A DNA stretch of 64,000 bases from G963666895 sp963666895 (GTDB lineage Bacteria; Desulfobacterota; Desulfovibrionia; Desulfovibrionales; Desulfovibrionaceae), in contig CAXXNS010000003.1 of assembly GCA_963666895.2 (NCBI GenBank), forward strand, positions 186,001 to 250,000. The letters run 5' to 3'. A program made the position numbers and the translations under genes. Under the pieces are notes generated by a model. It ran no database searches. It saw only the letters and a list, made by a program, of their open reading frames with translations, and was not told where the DNA came from. Below are positions 18,370-27,669 of this stretch, piece by piece (within the stretch, counting starts at the first letter, position 1; every line of letters starts with the position of its first letter).

Positions 18370-18603
18370 TTACGCCTCCTTGGCTACCTGGATGTGGTCG
18401 GCTTCGCTGTTGCGCAGGGTGATGGTGGCGTCCTGGACCCGCAGGGCCACGGGGTCGCGCAGGGGGGCGTGTCCCACCACCTGGATACGGGTGTCCGGCA
18501 CCAGGCCCATGTCGCGGATGCGTTTGCCCAGTTCGCCGTTGGCCGTGATCCGGGTGATGGTCGCCAGGTCATTGACCTGCAACTGCCTCAAGTTGATGTC
18601 CAT
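18370..18603 (-). CDS. feoA: Ferrous iron transport protein FeoA
   Basis: A 77-residue SH3-like protein, the usual FeoA size, with the family motif GELGKRIRDMGLVPDTRIQV at about 24-43. It works with FeoB in Fe2+ uptake. An AGGAGGAGGAC site precedes the ATG at 18603. It is inside the minus-strand operon that starts at the Fur-box-like site near 20.2 kb. Confidence 0.95.
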   Translation of the reverse strand: MDINLRQLQVNDLATITRITANGELGKRIRDMGLVPDTRIQVVGHAPLRDPVALRVQDATITLRNSEADHIQVAKEA

Positions 18604-18665
18604 GTCTGTCCTCCTCCTGTTGGTGTTGGTTGTCATTCTCAATAGAAAGGCAAAAAAAGGGGGCC

Positions 18666-18860
18666 TCAGCCCTGTCTGCCGGGCTGTCCGGGATCGGGCC
18701 GCGCGGACAGGGTGCATCCCTTGCCGGGGCAGGAAGGGCAGGCTGATCCGCAGTTGCACCCGCAGGCGGGTCCGTCGTTGTTTCGCAAGGCGCGGGCCGC
18801 GCGCCTGGCCACGGCCACGGCGGCCACGGCCACGATGGCGATGATGATGGCGTATTCCAT
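18666..18860 (-). CDS. FeoB-associated Cys-rich membrane protein
   Basis: A 64-residue protein with one N-terminal hydrophobic helix (residues ~2-18), a basic Arg-rich stretch, and a Cys cluster CGCNCGSACPSCPGKGC at about 34-50. It belongs to the small Cys-rich proteins often encoded with FeoB (family FeoB_associated). It may bind iron or an iron-sulfur centre at the cytoplasmic face. TAGGAGA precedes the ATG at 18860. Position in the Feo operon supports the call. Confidence 0.85.
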   Translation of the reverse strand: MEYAIIIAIVAVAAVAVARRAARALRNNDGPACGCNCGSACPSCPGKGCTLSARPDPGQPGRQG

Positions 18861-18868
18861 TTTTTCTC

Positions 18869-19540
18869 CTATTTGCCCCGATTCAGGGGCAGTCGCATGG
18901 TTTCCATGACGGCGCGGATGTCCTCGCTGCGGGCCATGAAGGCCCGGACCACCCGGGGATCGAACTGGGATCCCGCGTTGGCCGCGATCTCCATCCGGGC
19001 CGTCTCGAAGCTCATGGCCTTGCGGTAGGGCCGGGACTGGAGCATGGCCGAGAGGCTGTCGGCCAGGGCGATGATGCGCGCGCCCAGGGGGATGTCCTCC
19101 CCGGCCAGGCCGTCCGGATAGCCTTTGCCGTCGAAGCGTTCGTGGTGGTGCAGGATCATGTCCAGCACCCCGCACTGCCGCAGCTCCCGCACCGGCCGGA
19201 CGATGTCCGCGCCGATGACCGGATGCTTCCGCACCAGATCCCACTCCTCTCCGGTCAGGGGAGCGGACTTGAACAGCACCGCGTCCGGCAGGGCGATCTT
19301 GCCCACGTCGTGCAGGTGCGCGGCCACGTGGATGACGTCCGCCTCGCGCGGCGACAGGCCCATGCGCAGGGCCAGGGCGTGGGCCACCTCGGCCACCTCG
19401 TCCGAATGCCTGCGCGTGTGCGGGTCCTTGGCGTCCACGGCGTTGCCCAGGGACTCGGCGAACTCGTGCAGCGTGGTTGTGACGACGGCTGCGGCCTGGA
19501 CGAGGCAGGCCGCGCCGCACGCGGAATCGTGCCGGTACAT
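18869..19540 (-). CDS. HD-GYP domain cyclic-di-GMP phosphodiesterase
   Basis: A 223-residue stand-alone HD-GYP protein. The metal-binding HD pair (His77-Asp78 in HLHDVGK), the HHHERFDGKGYPDGL box with GYP at 140-142, and the downstream ALADS segment are all present, so an active c-di-GMP hydrolase is likely. No receiver or sensor domain is attached. It lies 8 bases upstream of the Cys-rich Feo protein gene and 4 bases after a TPR-like gene. It thus belongs to a Fur-type iron operon, which links Fe2+ uptake to c-di-GMP turnover. Confidence 0.92.
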   Translation of the reverse strand: MYRHDSACGAACLVQAAAVVTTTLHEFAESLGNAVDAKDPHTRRHSDEVAEVAHALALRMGLSPREADVIHVAAHLHDVGKIALPDAVLFKSAPLTGEEWDLVRKHPVIGADIVRPVRELRQCGVLDMILHHHERFDGKGYPDGLAGEDIPLGARIIALADSLSAMLQSRPYRKAMSFETARMEIAANAGSQFDPRVVRAFMARSEDIRAVMETMRLPLNRGK

Positions 19541-19544
19541 GGGA

Positions 19545-19868
19545 TCAGGCGGCCTTGTGGTCCCTGGAGTGTTCCAGACGGTCCATGTTGGTGCGGATGG
19601 CCCGGCTCAGGGGGTGGTCCCCACCAGCGTGGTCCACGGCCAGCTTCAGGGCGATGGTGAAGCAGGCCGAGGCCTCTCGCGCACGGTCGGCCATCTGGTA
19701 GGCGATGCCCATGTTGTTTTTGGACAGGGCCTCCAGCAACGGGCGACCGGCCTCTCGGGCCAGGCGCATGGCCAGGGCCAGGCGGAGCAGGGCCTCGGAG
19801 GTCTTCCCCTGGTTGGCGGCCCGCATGGCCAGACGGTTGTAAAGGCCCACGGCTTTCAGTTCCGGCAT
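19545..19868 (-). CDS. Small TPR-like helical protein
   Basis: A 107-residue all-helical protein with two TPR-like helix pairs: Asn/Gly/Leu/Ala spacing in ANQGKTSEALLRLALAM and NNMGIAYQMADRAREASACF. No signal peptide is seen. It may be an adaptor for the HD-GYP protein encoded 4 bases downstream. The function is otherwise unknown. GGAGACC precedes the ATG at 19868. Confidence 0.75.
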   Translation of the reverse strand: MPELKAVGLYNRLAMRAANQGKTSEALLRLALAMRLAREAGRPLLEALSKNNMGIAYQMADRAREASACFTIALKLAVDHAGGDHPLSRAIRTNMDRLEHSRDHKAA

Positions 19869-19890
19869 GATGGTCTCCTCGTTTTCGGCG

Positions 19891-20172
19891 TTAGGCGGCC
19901 GCGGTGTTCAGGCATTGCTTGAGGCTGGACACGCCGCATGAGTGCATGCGCACCACGGGGATGCCGCCGGTCTTGGCCCGTTGCATGGCCTCGATGCGGG
20001 CCTTGTGCGAGCATTTGTCCGTGAGGATGATGATCAGGTCCGGGGAGCCGATCATGGTCTTGATGTTCTTTTCCTTGCCCGTGAAGACCTTGAGTTTGTA
20101 ACCGTGGTCCCGGGCCGTCCTTTCGTATTGTGGCTTGAGGCGGTCCATTCCGCCTACGAGGGCCGCGCACAT
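19891..20172 (-). CDS. DUF2325 family protein
   Basis: A 93-residue Rossmann-like protein of the DUF2325 family. It begins MCAALVGGMDRL and carries the ILTDKCSHK and PVVRMHSCGVSSL segments with two conserved Cys/His positions that could bind metal. It is the first gene of the iron operon, directly behind the Fur-box-like sequence. The family is often found near metal uptake genes and its job is unknown. GAGGAAC precedes the ATG at 20172. Confidence 0.85.
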   Translation of the reverse strand: MCAALVGGMDRLKPQYERTARDHGYKLKVFTGKEKNIKTMIGSPDLIIILTDKCSHKARIEAMQRAKTGGIPVVRMHSCGVSSLKQCLNTAAA

Positions 20173-20218
20173 AGTTCCTCCGTGGTGTTCCAACGTTGAC
20201 AGGATGGGTGCAGCCTAT

Positions 20219-20265
20219 AGAAAATGAAAATCATTTTCAACTACAAAATGAAAATAAAATGATTT
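20219..20265 (-). promoter_or_regulatory. Fur-box-like operator of the Feo operon
   Basis: GAAAATGAAAATCATTTTC (20220-20238) matches the 19-bp Fur box at 16 of 19 positions. A second A/T-rich copy with AAATGAAAATAAAATGATT follows to about 20263. It lies 48 bases upstream of the DUF2325 gene, so iron repression of the whole operon is expected. Confidence 0.85.
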
Positions 20266-20371
20266 TTCTTAAAAAACGATGGAATTCATGTTGGTTGAAA
20301 GAGGAGAGAAAGTCCCGGGCCGTGAGGATCACATCTCCATCGCGGCGGAAACGCGGCCCTCGCGGTCCGGA

Positions 20372-21451
20372 TCAGTTCTTTGTGCCCGTCTGGGCGGCCT
20401 GCTTGCCCAGCATGTTCATGACCGCCTGGGCGATGTCCGGCAGGGGAACCAGCCGTTCCGCGCCGCCGTTCTCATAAGCCTGCTTGGGCATGCCGAAGAC
20501 CACGCTGGTGGCTTCGTCCTGGGCCATGGTGTTGGCCCCGGCCTGGCGCATGGCCAGCATGCCGCCCGAGCCGTCGTGCCCCATGCCCGTGAGCATGACG
20601 CCCACGGCGTTGGCGCCCACGGCCTTGGCCACCGAGTGCATGAGCACCTCCACCGAGGGGCGGTGGCCGCAGACCAGATCCCCGGGCTTCAGGCGGACCT
20701 TGTACACGCCGCCCGAACGGACGACCTCCATGTGCCGCTCCCCGCCCGGAGCCACCAGAACCCGGCCGGGCAGAATGCGGTCGTCGTCCTCGGCCTCCTT
20801 GACCGTCATCAGGCACAGCGTGTTCATGCGCTCGGAGAACAGGCGGGTGAACCCGGGCGGCATGTGCTGGACGATGACCACCCCGGGCGTGCCCGGCGGG
20901 AAGCGGGTGATGACGTCCTTGATGGCCTCGGTGCCGCCGGTGGAGGCCCCGATGGCGATGACCTTGTCCGTGGTCTCGGACAGGGCGCCGCGGGCCGTGG
21001 CCGTGGTCCGCTTGGCTTCGGGCTTCTTGTGCTTCCAGTGGCTGACGTTGGCCGTGGAGGCGATCTTGATCTTGGTGATCAGCTCGGACAGCAGGCTGTC
21101 CAGCCCCTTGGCCATGTCGCTTCGGGGCTTGGACACGAAGTCCAGGGCTCCGGCGGCCAGGGCGTCCAGGGTGATCTGCTTGCCCTTTTCGGTCAGGGAG
21201 CTGACCATGACCACGGGCAGGGGGAACTGGGGCATGAGGCGGCGCAGGAACTCCACGCCGTCCATGCGCGGCATTTCCACGTCCAGGGTCAGGACGTTCG
21301 GCCTGAGCTTTACGATCTTGTCGCGGGCGTCAAAGGGGTCCGTGGCCGCGCCCACCACCTCCAGGCCCGGATCCTTTGCCAGACCGTTGGTGAGCACGTT
21401 GCGCACCAGCGCGGAGTCGTCCACCACAAGAACTCTGATCGGCTTGGCCAT
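20372..21451 (-). CDS. cheB: Chemotaxis methylesterase/glutaminase CheB
   Basis: A 359-residue CheB with an N-terminal receiver (Asp in TLDVEMPRMDG, about residue 56) and a C-terminal esterase. The catalytic Ser lies in GASTGG, the His in VIVQHMP, and the Asp in GMGHDGSGG. The linker around 135-155 is Lys/Thr-rich. It removes methyl groups from receptor Glu residues. The ATG at 21451 has AAAGGA upstream, and the CheR stop lies 2 bases before. It is the last gene of the che operon. Confidence 0.96.
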   Translation of the reverse strand: MAKPIRVLVVDDSALVRNVLTNGLAKDPGLEVVGAATDPFDARDKIVKLRPNVLTLDVEMPRMDGVEFLRRLMPQFPLPVVMVSSLTEKGKQITLDALAAGALDFVSKPRSDMAKGLDSLLSELITKIKIASTANVSHWKHKKPEAKRTTATARGALSETTDKVIAIGASTGGTEAIKDVITRFPPGTPGVVIVQHMPPGFTRLFSERMNTLCLMTVKEAEDDDRILPGRVLVAPGGERHMEVVRSGGVYKVRLKPGDLVCGHRPSVEVLMHSVAKAVGANAVGVMLTGMGHDGSGGMLAMRQAGANTMAQDEATSVVFGMPKQAYENGGAERLVPLPDIAQAVMNMLGKQAAQTGTKN

Positions 21452-21453
21452 GG

Positions 21454-22347
21454 TCAATCCTTTCTGTATACGGCCGGCATGAGATAGGAGTAGGGGCAGT
21501 CCGCCCGCCCCAGGGACTCGGAATGGCCGATGAACAAATATCCGCCCGGCGCGGTGTGGCGGTAGAACCGCTCCACCAGGGCCTTCTTGGTGGGCTCGTC
21601 GAAATAGATCATCACGTTGCGGCAGAAGATGGCGTGGAAGGGCTTCTTGAACGGGAACACGGTGTTCATGAGGTTGAAGCGCCGGAAGATCACCTCCTGT
21701 CGGACCATGGGGTCCACCTCGTACCGGCCGTCGGCCGTCTGGCGGAAGTATTTTTTAACCAGGTTGGGGGGCATGAGCTTGAGCCGGTCCGCGTCGTAGA
21801 CGGCGCGCTTGGCGTGGGTCAGGGCGTTGGCCGACACGTCCGTGGCCAGGATGCCCGCCTTCCAACTGGCGTAGGTGGTGCCCAAATGCTCCTTCATGAG
21901 CATGACCAGGTTGTAGGGCTCCTCGCCCGAGGAGCAGCCCGCGCTCCAGAAGCGCAGGTCGCGTTCACCAAGGGCGGCCTGCTTCTTGGCCGCATCCGGG
22001 AGCACGGTCTTGACGAAGAAGTCGAAGTGCGCCTTTTCCCGGTAGAAGAAGGTGTGGTTTGTGGAGATGCGGTTGACCAGTTCGTCCAGGGCCCGGCCGG
22101 ACGCGTCCTTTTGCAGGTAGTCGATGTAGGCCGAGTAGGTGGTGAAGCCCATGGTGCGCATGAGCTTGGCCAGGCGGCCCTCCACCAGGGAGCGTTTCTG
22201 GTTCGTCAGGTGGATGCCCACCTTTGACATAACGAAGTTTTGGATGAAGCGGAATTCGTTGTCGGTCAGGCGGACCATGCGGCCCAGGCCGGGATGGCCT
22301 TCCAACTCGGCGCTGCCGGGTATGGATTGAGAGCTCTTGTCGACCAT
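21454..22347 (-). CDS. cheR: Chemotaxis methyltransferase CheR
   Basis: A 297-residue SAM-dependent methyltransferase. It has the CheR N-terminal helical domain (about 25-80) with an extra N-terminal 25 residues, and the catalytic domain with RFWSAGCSSGEEPYNLVML, the ATDVSANAL acidic loop and FCRNVMIYF. It methylates receptor Glu side chains. It is coupled to cheB by a 2-base gap. A GC-rich hairpin separates it from the receptor gene upstream. Confidence 0.96.
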   Translation of the reverse strand: MVDKSSQSIPGSAELEGHPGLGRMVRLTDNEFRFIQNFVMSKVGIHLTNQKRSLVEGRLAKLMRTMGFTTYSAYIDYLQKDASGRALDELVNRISTNHTFFYREKAHFDFFVKTVLPDAAKKQAALGERDLRFWSAGCSSGEEPYNLVMLMKEHLGTTYASWKAGILATDVSANALTHAKRAVYDADRLKLMPPNLVKKYFRQTADGRYEVDPMVRQEVIFRRFNLMNTVFPFKKPFHAIFCRNVMIYFDEPTKKALVERFYRHTAPGGYLFIGHSESLGRADCPYSYLMPAVYRKD

Positions 22348-22370
22348 CTGTTGCTCCGGCGTAAAGCCGT

Positions 22371-22406
22371 TTCCCGGCCGGGAGCCCGACGGCTCCCGGC
22401 CGGGAA
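22371..22406. terminator. Strong hairpin between the MCP gene and cheR
   Basis: A perfect 16-bp stem (22371-22386 with 22391-22406), loop CGAC, without a good U run on the minus strand. It could reduce expression of cheR-cheB relative to the upstream genes or stabilise mRNA ends. Confidence 0.5.
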
Positions 22407-22414
22407 GGTCGGGG

Positions 22415-24598
22415 TTAGTATCTGGCGAAGTCGGTGTCGTCCAGGGCGATGACGTCCTCGGGGTTCATGTCGAAGGAGTCTCCGTCCGGAGCCTGGCCGC
22501 CGCCGTTGTCCTGGCCGTGATCCACGGCCGGCAGGGCCCGGGCCCGGGTGTCGCGTCCGGACAGGGCCGGGGCCGTCTGCCCGTGGCCCTTGAGGCGGAA
22601 GCGCTGCAGGATCTGCTTGAGCTGCTCGGCCTGGCTGGACAGCTCCTCCGAGGCCGAGGCGGTCTCTTCCGCGTTGGCCGTGTTCTGCTGCGTGACCTGG
22701 TCGATCTGGTTCAGGCCCTGGTTGGCCTGGGATACGCCCTCGGCCTGCTCGTTGCTGGCCGCGGCGATCTCGGCCACCAGGTCGGCCACCTTGGCCGAGC
22801 CCTCCACGATCTTGGTCAGGGACTCGGCGGTCTGGTTGGCGATGTCGGAACCGTGCTTAACCTTGCCCACGCTACCCTCGATGAGTTCGGCGGTCTCCTG
22901 GGCCGCCTTGGCGCTGCGTCCGGCCAGGTTGCGCACCTCCTCGGCCACCACGGCGAAGCCCTTGCCGTGGGTGCCGGCCCGGGCCGCTTCAACCGCGGCG
23001 TTGAGGGCCAGCAGGTTGGTCTGGAAGGCGATCTCGTCGATGACCTTGATGATCTTGGCGATGGCCTGGCTGGACTCGTTGATGGCGTCCATGGCCTCGA
23101 CCATGCGGTTCATGTCCTCGGAGCCCTGTTCGGCCGCGTTGCGGGCGTCGCTGGCCAGGTGGTTGGCCGTGGACGCGTTCTCCGCGTTGGTCTTGGTCTG
23201 GGCGCCGATCTGGGTCATGGAGCTGGTGATCTGCTGCAGGGAGGCCGCGGACTCCGTGGCTCCCTGGGACAGAGACTGGCTGGAGTCCGAGACCTCGGCC
23301 GATCCGGCCGCCACCTGCATGGCCGCGTCGTTGATCTGGCTCAGGATGTCGTTCAGGTTGGCGGTCATGGTCTGCAGGGCCTTGCCGAGCTGGTCCCTGT
23401 TGGAAGCCAGGGCCACGTCCCTGGTCAGGTCGCCCGCGGCGATGGCCTCGGCCAGCTTGGCCTGCGTCTGCAACCCGTCGGCCATCTCGTCCATGGCCTT
23501 GGCCATCTCGCCCAGTTCGTCCCTGCGGGCCAGGCGCAGCCGGCGGGACAGGTCGCCCTGGCTGATGGTCTTGGCGAAGTCCACGGCCTTCCTCAGGCTC
23601 CGGACGATGCTCATGACGATGAAGAACAGCACCGCCGCCGCTATGAGAACCACCACCACGGCCACCAGGATGGACTGGTTGCGGATGGCCGTCACCGGGG
23701 CGAAGATGTCTTCCAGGTCGGCGCCGCCGGCCACGATCCAGCCGGTGGCCTTGACCGGTGAATAGGCCACCTGCTTCATGGCGCCCTGCCATTCATAGGT
23801 CTCGTAGCCTTGCTTCTTGGCCACCATCTCCTTGCCGAACTCGTAGTCGGTCAGGTTCAGCTTGAGGATGTTGTCCTTGGTGGGGTGGGCCAGGACCACG
23901 CCGGTGTCGGTCATCATGTAGGCGTAGCCCTTGTTCCCGAACTTCAACGGGTCGATGTATTGCTCGCTGAACTGGGCCAGGTTCACGGTGGCGATGAGCA
24001 GGCCGAGCACCTTCTTGTCCCGGATGATGGGCTGGGCGATGACGAAGACCGCGTTGCCCGAGGACTTGGAGAACACGGGCTCGGAAATTACCGCTTCACC
24101 GGCCATGGCCCTGGGAAAGTACTCGCGCTTGGACAGGTCCGTGCCGATGGATTCCTGCACGTTGCAGGCCACGATGGTCCCGGCGGGATCGACCACGCCC
24201 ATTAGCTCATAGACCCCGTAGGTCTCCACCAGCCCCGCCAGTTCATCGCTGGTGGCCTTTACCACGGCCTGGTAGTTGGACGCCGGGGAAACCACGCGGT
24301 TGCCCTCGGCGTCGAAGCTCACGGACGGCGTCGTACTTACCGTCAGGGGCTCGGCGATGGAGTCCTGGGTGGACGTGATGGCGATGTCCTTCTGCAGGTC
24401 GATGATCCAGCCGTCGATCTGCTTGGCCAGGTTTCCGGTCACCTGGCTCATCTGGTCGCGGATTCCCGATTCCAGGGCGTCCTTGGAGCCCTCGAACGAC
24501 AGGTACGTGCTCACCCCCATGCCGAGCACGATGACGCCGAGAATGGGCGCCAGGAACTTGGCCGCCAGCTTTCGGCTAAAGAAATGCAGAATCTTCAT
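22415..24598 (-). CDS. Methyl-accepting chemotaxis protein with dCache sensor
   Basis: A 727-residue receptor. A first membrane helix (about 12-32) is followed by a ~280-residue periplasmic dCache-type domain with YFPRAMAGE and [15 protein letters not shown] motifs. A second helix (about 312-335), a HAMP domain, and a signalling domain with the hairpin tip [21 protein letters not shown] come next. The C-terminal ~50 residues are a flexible tether with no clear CheR-binding pentapeptide. The dCache motif pattern suits small organic ligands such as amino or carboxylic acids. It is in the che operon between cheW and cheR, so it is probably the cognate receptor of this system. Confidence 0.95.
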   Translation of the reverse strand: MKILHFFSRKLAAKFLAPILGVIVLGMGVSTYLSFEGSKDALESGIRDQMSQVTGNLAKQIDGWIIDLQKDIAITSTQDSIAEPLTVSTTPSVSFDAEGNRVVSPASNYQAVVKATSDELAGLVETYGVYELMGVVDPAGTIVACNVQESIGTDLSKREYFPRAMAGEAVISEPVFSKSSGNAVFVIAQPIIRDKKVLGLLIATVNLAQFSEQYIDPLKFGNKGYAYMMTDTGVVLAHPTKDNILKLNLTDYEFGKEMVAKKQGYETYEWQGAMKQVAYSPVKATGWIVAGGADLEDIFAPVTAIRNQSILVAVVVVLIAAAVLFFIVMSIVRSLRKAVDFAKTISQGDLSRRLRLARRDELGEMAKAMDEMADGLQTQAKLAEAIAAGDLTRDVALASNRDQLGKALQTMTANLNDILSQINDAAMQVAAGSAEVSDSSQSLSQGATESAASLQQITSSMTQIGAQTKTNAENASTANHLASDARNAAEQGSEDMNRMVEAMDAINESSQAIAKIIKVIDEIAFQTNLLALNAAVEAARAGTHGKGFAVVAEEVRNLAGRSAKAAQETAELIEGSVGKVKHGSDIANQTAESLTKIVEGSAKVADLVAEIAAASNEQAEGVSQANQGLNQIDQVTQQNTANAEETASASEELSSQAEQLKQILQRFRLKGHGQTAPALSGRDTRARALPAVDHGQDNGGGQAPDGDSFDMNPEDVIALDDTDFARY

Positions 24599-24619
24599 TG
24601 TTTCTCTCCCTTTTTTTGC

Positions 24620-25129
24620 CTAGGCGACGGCCTCGGCCATCTTGAGCGCTTCGTCCTCGTACAGCAGCTTGTCGGCGTCGAGCAGGATCTTTACTTCGTC
24701 ACCGGTCTTGCCCATGCCCTTGATGTAGCGGCTGCTGGCCGCCTTCTTCACCTTTGGCGGGGCCTGGACATCCGCATCCGGGATGTCGGCCACCTCCGAG
24801 ACCGTGTCCACCACGAGTCCCATGGTGTTGTCCTGGACCTCGACTACGATGACGCAAGTGCGGTCGTCGTAGTCGCGGCGGTCCATCTTGAAACGGGTGC
24901 GCACGTCCATGACCGGAATGACCTGCCCGCGGAGGTTGATGACCCCGCGCAGGAAGTTGGGCATTTCCGGCACTTCGGTGATCTTCTGGATGCCGATGAT
25001 CTCGCGCACGTGCCTGATTTCGATGCCGTAGGTTTCTTCACCCAGGTGGAAAGTGAGGTACTTCTCACGCTGGGTGTCCTCTTCGGCGTCGAACTGCTCC
25101 AGTTCGCTGGTTTCCACTTGTTCGCTCAC
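24620..25129 (-). CDS. cheW: Chemotaxis coupling protein CheW
   Basis: A 169-residue CheW with two SH3-like barrels. The motifs FLRGVINLRGQVIPVMDVR and the VSEVADIP segment identify it. The N-terminal ~22 residues are an acidic tail. It bridges CheA and the receptor. It overlaps cheA by 4 bases. Confidence 0.95.
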   Translation of the reverse strand: MSEQVETSELEQFDAEEDTQREKYLTFHLGEETYGIEIRHVREIIGIQKITEVPEMPNFLRGVINLRGQVIPVMDVRTRFKMDRRDYDDRTCVIVVEVQDNTMGLVVDTVSEVADIPDADVQAPPKVKKAASSRYIKGMGKTGDEVKILLDADKLLYEDEALKMAEAVA

Positions 25130-27666
25130 GCGTCCCCCCTCGGTTGCAAATTGTCCGCCGCATGCTCCGCGGCATCCATGAGGTTCTCCACGTCCAGGAT
25201 GAGGCTGACTTCGCCGTCACCCAAAATGGTGCATCCTGATATTCCCTTGGCCGAGCCGGTCGTGCCGGGCATGGCCTTGATCACGGTCTGGTGGTGGCCC
25301 AGTATCTCGTCCGCGAACAGACAGATCTGCCGGTCGGCGGCGCCCACGCAGATGAGAATGCCTTCCTGCAGGTCGCTGAAGTCTCCGGTCGTTCCGTAGA
25401 AATCGTGCATGCGGACCACGGGCACCAACTCGCCGCGCACGTCGGCCAGCTCCTGGCCGTCCACGGACCGTGAGACCTGGCCGTCCACCGGGCGGAAGGA
25501 CTGGCGGATGGAGAGCAGGGGGATGGTGTAGCGGGTGGTGCCCACGCGCACGAGCATGCCGTCGATGATGGCCAGGGTCAGGGGGATGCGCAGGATCATG
25601 ACCGATCCTTGGCCCGGGGTGCTTCGTACGTCCACGCGGCCCTTGATGCGTTCCAGATTGCGCTTGACCACGTCCATGCCCACGCCCCGGCCCGAAATGT
25701 CGGTCACCTTCTCCGCGGTGGAGAAGCCGGGCTCGAAGATGAGCCGGTATACGTCCTCGTCGCTCATGCGGGAGCCGTCGTCCGTGACCAGGCCCTGCTT
25801 GCGGGCCTTGTCCAGGATCTTGTCGCGGGGCAGGCCCCGCCCGTCGTCCGCTACCTTGATGACCACCTCGCCGCCCTCGTGCCCGGCCGAGATGGTCACC
25901 ACGCCGGTCTCGGGCTTGCCCGCGGCCAGGCGGTCCTCCGGGGGCTCCAGGCCGTGGTCCACGCTGTTGCGGATCAGGTGCACCAGGGGGTCGCCCACCT
26001 GCTCGATGACCGTCTTGTCCACCTCGGTGTCCTCGCCCACCAGGTCCAGGCGGACCTTCTTGCCGGCCTTGGCCGACACGTCGTGGACCAGGCGGATCAT
26101 GCGCCGGAAGGTGCGCGACAGCGGCACCATGCGTACGCTCATGGCCACGTCCTGCAGGTCCGAGACGATGCGGCGCAGGTTGTGCGCGGCCCGTTCGAAG
26201 CGTTCCGAGACCAGATCCTCCAGGTCCGGGTTGCGGGTGACCATGGCTTCGCCGATGACCAGCTCGCCCACCAGGTTCATGAGGTCGTCCAGCTTGCCCA
26301 GATCCACGCGGATGTCGTTGCGTTCGGTCTTCTTGGCCGCGGTCGCGGTCCGGGTGGCCGCGGCCTCGCCCGGGGCCTGGTCCGGCTCGCTGGGCTCGGT
26401 CAGGGATTCCAGATCGCGCATGAGGCGCTCGGAGTGCGGGATGGTCCCTTCCTCGCCGTTGAGCAGGGAGGCCACGCCCGTGCGCAGGCCGTCCAGGGCG
26501 GCGAAGAGCACGCTGCGGTCGGCGTCGCGCCGGGGCGCCGTGGTCTCGCGGAAGAAGTCCAGGGCCGATTCCAGGCTGTGGCTGACGCGCTCCAGATCGG
26601 ACGCGCCCACGATGCCCGCATTGCCCTTGAAGCTGTGGGTCAGGCGGAAGGCCTCGCGCAGGGAGTCGCTGGTGTCGGTGGGGTTGTCGAATATCTGGCA
26701 GAGGACCTCTTCCAGGCTTTCCAGCTGCTCGTCCGCCTCGGAGGCGAACTGCACGGCCATGTCCCCGGCCACTTCCTTGGACACGGGCTTGGCCTCCTCC
26801 TGGGCCGGGGACTCCAGGTCGCCGTCCAGGTCGATGACCAGGTCGTCGCCCTGGTCCGTGTCCTCCAGGCAGACGCCCGAGTCCGCGTCCTGGGCGTGCT
26901 CCAACAGGGCCTGCTTGTTCAGGACCGTGACCTGGTCGTCCTCCAGTCCCGTGGCCAGGGCGATGGTCTCCGGCCCGATGAGGGAGGAGAAGAGCACGTC
27001 GTAGTACAGCGGCCCCTCGGGAAGCCCCTCGGACAGGTCCTCGCCCAACTCCATGAGCTGGCCGTCCACGATCTCGCCCACCCCGTCCAGCTTCCGGACC
27101 AGTTCCACCGGGGTCTGCTTGCTGGACTTCCAGAGCTTGTCCAGGTCGTAGTGCAGTAAATAGAGGTATTCGTGGGCTGCGGGCAGCATCTTCAAGGTGC
27201 TTTTGGTCAGCTGGAACTGGACCTTGCAGCCGGCCGCCTCCTCCAGGTTCACGTCGGTCCGCATGTCCGCCTTGGCCTGGTCCGAGCTGGCCTCGGCCAG
27301 CAGCTTGAGCAGCTTGTCCCGAATGGGGGTGATGTCCACGTCGTTGCTCTCGGCCGGGGCCTCGAACATGGAGTTGACCATGTCCACCCCGGCCAGCAGG
27401 GCGTCGATGATCTCGCGGGTCAGCTGGATCTCGTCGGCCCGGACCGCGGAGAGCAGGTTCTCCATGGCGTGGGACAGCTTGGCGATGGACGTCAGCTGCA
27501 GGAACCCGGCGCCGCCCTTGACCGAATGGATGGCCCGGAAGACCTTGTCCACCATGTCGCGGTCCGGATTGGCCGGATCGTCGGCCAGGCGCAGGAAATC
27601 GTCCTCGATGGTCTCGAAGTGGTCCTGCGCCTCGATGATGAATTCCTGGAGTATGCTTTCGTCCAT
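25126..27666 (-). CDS. cheA: Chemotaxis histidine kinase CheA with two HPt domains
   Basis: An 846-residue CheA. It has two phosphotransfer domains: His47 in AIHSVKGGAGF and His344 in LTHSFKGNAGI. A non-typical middle segment of about 200 residues separates them and could hold a response-regulator docking part. The dimerisation domain, HATPase (NSVDHGLE, DDGRGL, GRGVGMDVV) and the CheW-like regulatory domain follow. Typical CheA is ~650-700 residues with one HPt. Two HPt domains suggest phosphate flow to two different response regulators. The start is at 27666, 3 bases after the HATPase-STAS gene stop. Confidence 0.95.
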   Translation of the reverse strand: MDESILQEFIIEAQDHFETIEDDFLRLADDPANPDRDMVDKVFRAIHSVKGGAGFLQLTSIAKLSHAMENLLSAVRADEIQLTREIIDALLAGVDMVNSMFEAPAESNDVDITPIRDKLLKLLAEASSDQAKADMRTDVNLEEAAGCKVQFQLTKSTLKMLPAAHEYLYLLHYDLDKLWKSSKQTPVELVRKLDGVGEIVDGQLMELGEDLSEGLPEGPLYYDVLFSSLIGPETIALATGLEDDQVTVLNKQALLEHAQDADSGVCLEDTDQGDDLVIDLDGDLESPAQEEAKPVSKEVAGDMAVQFASEADEQLESLEEVLCQIFDNPTDTSDSLREAFRLTHSFKGNAGIVGASDLERVSHSLESALDFFRETTAPRRDADRSVLFAALDGLRTGVASLLNGEEGTIPHSERLMRDLESLTEPSEPDQAPGEAAATRTATAAKKTERNDIRVDLGKLDDLMNLVGELVIGEAMVTRNPDLEDLVSERFERAAHNLRRIVSDLQDVAMSVRMVPLSRTFRRMIRLVHDVSAKAGKKVRLDLVGEDTEVDKTVIEQVGDPLVHLIRNSVDHGLEPPEDRLAAGKPETGVVTISAGHEGGEVVIKVADDGRGLPRDKILDKARKQGLVTDDGSRMSDEDVYRLIFEPGFSTAEKVTDISGRGVGMDVVKRNLERIKGRVDVRSTPGQGSVMILRIPLTLAIIDGMLVRVGTTRYTIPLLSIRQSFRPVDGQVSRSVDGQELADVRGELVPVVRMHDFYGTTGDFSDLQEGILICVGAADRQICLFADEILGHHQTVIKAMPGTTGSAKGISGCTILGDGEVSLILDVENLMDAAEHAADNLQPRGDA

Positions 27667-27669
27667 GTT

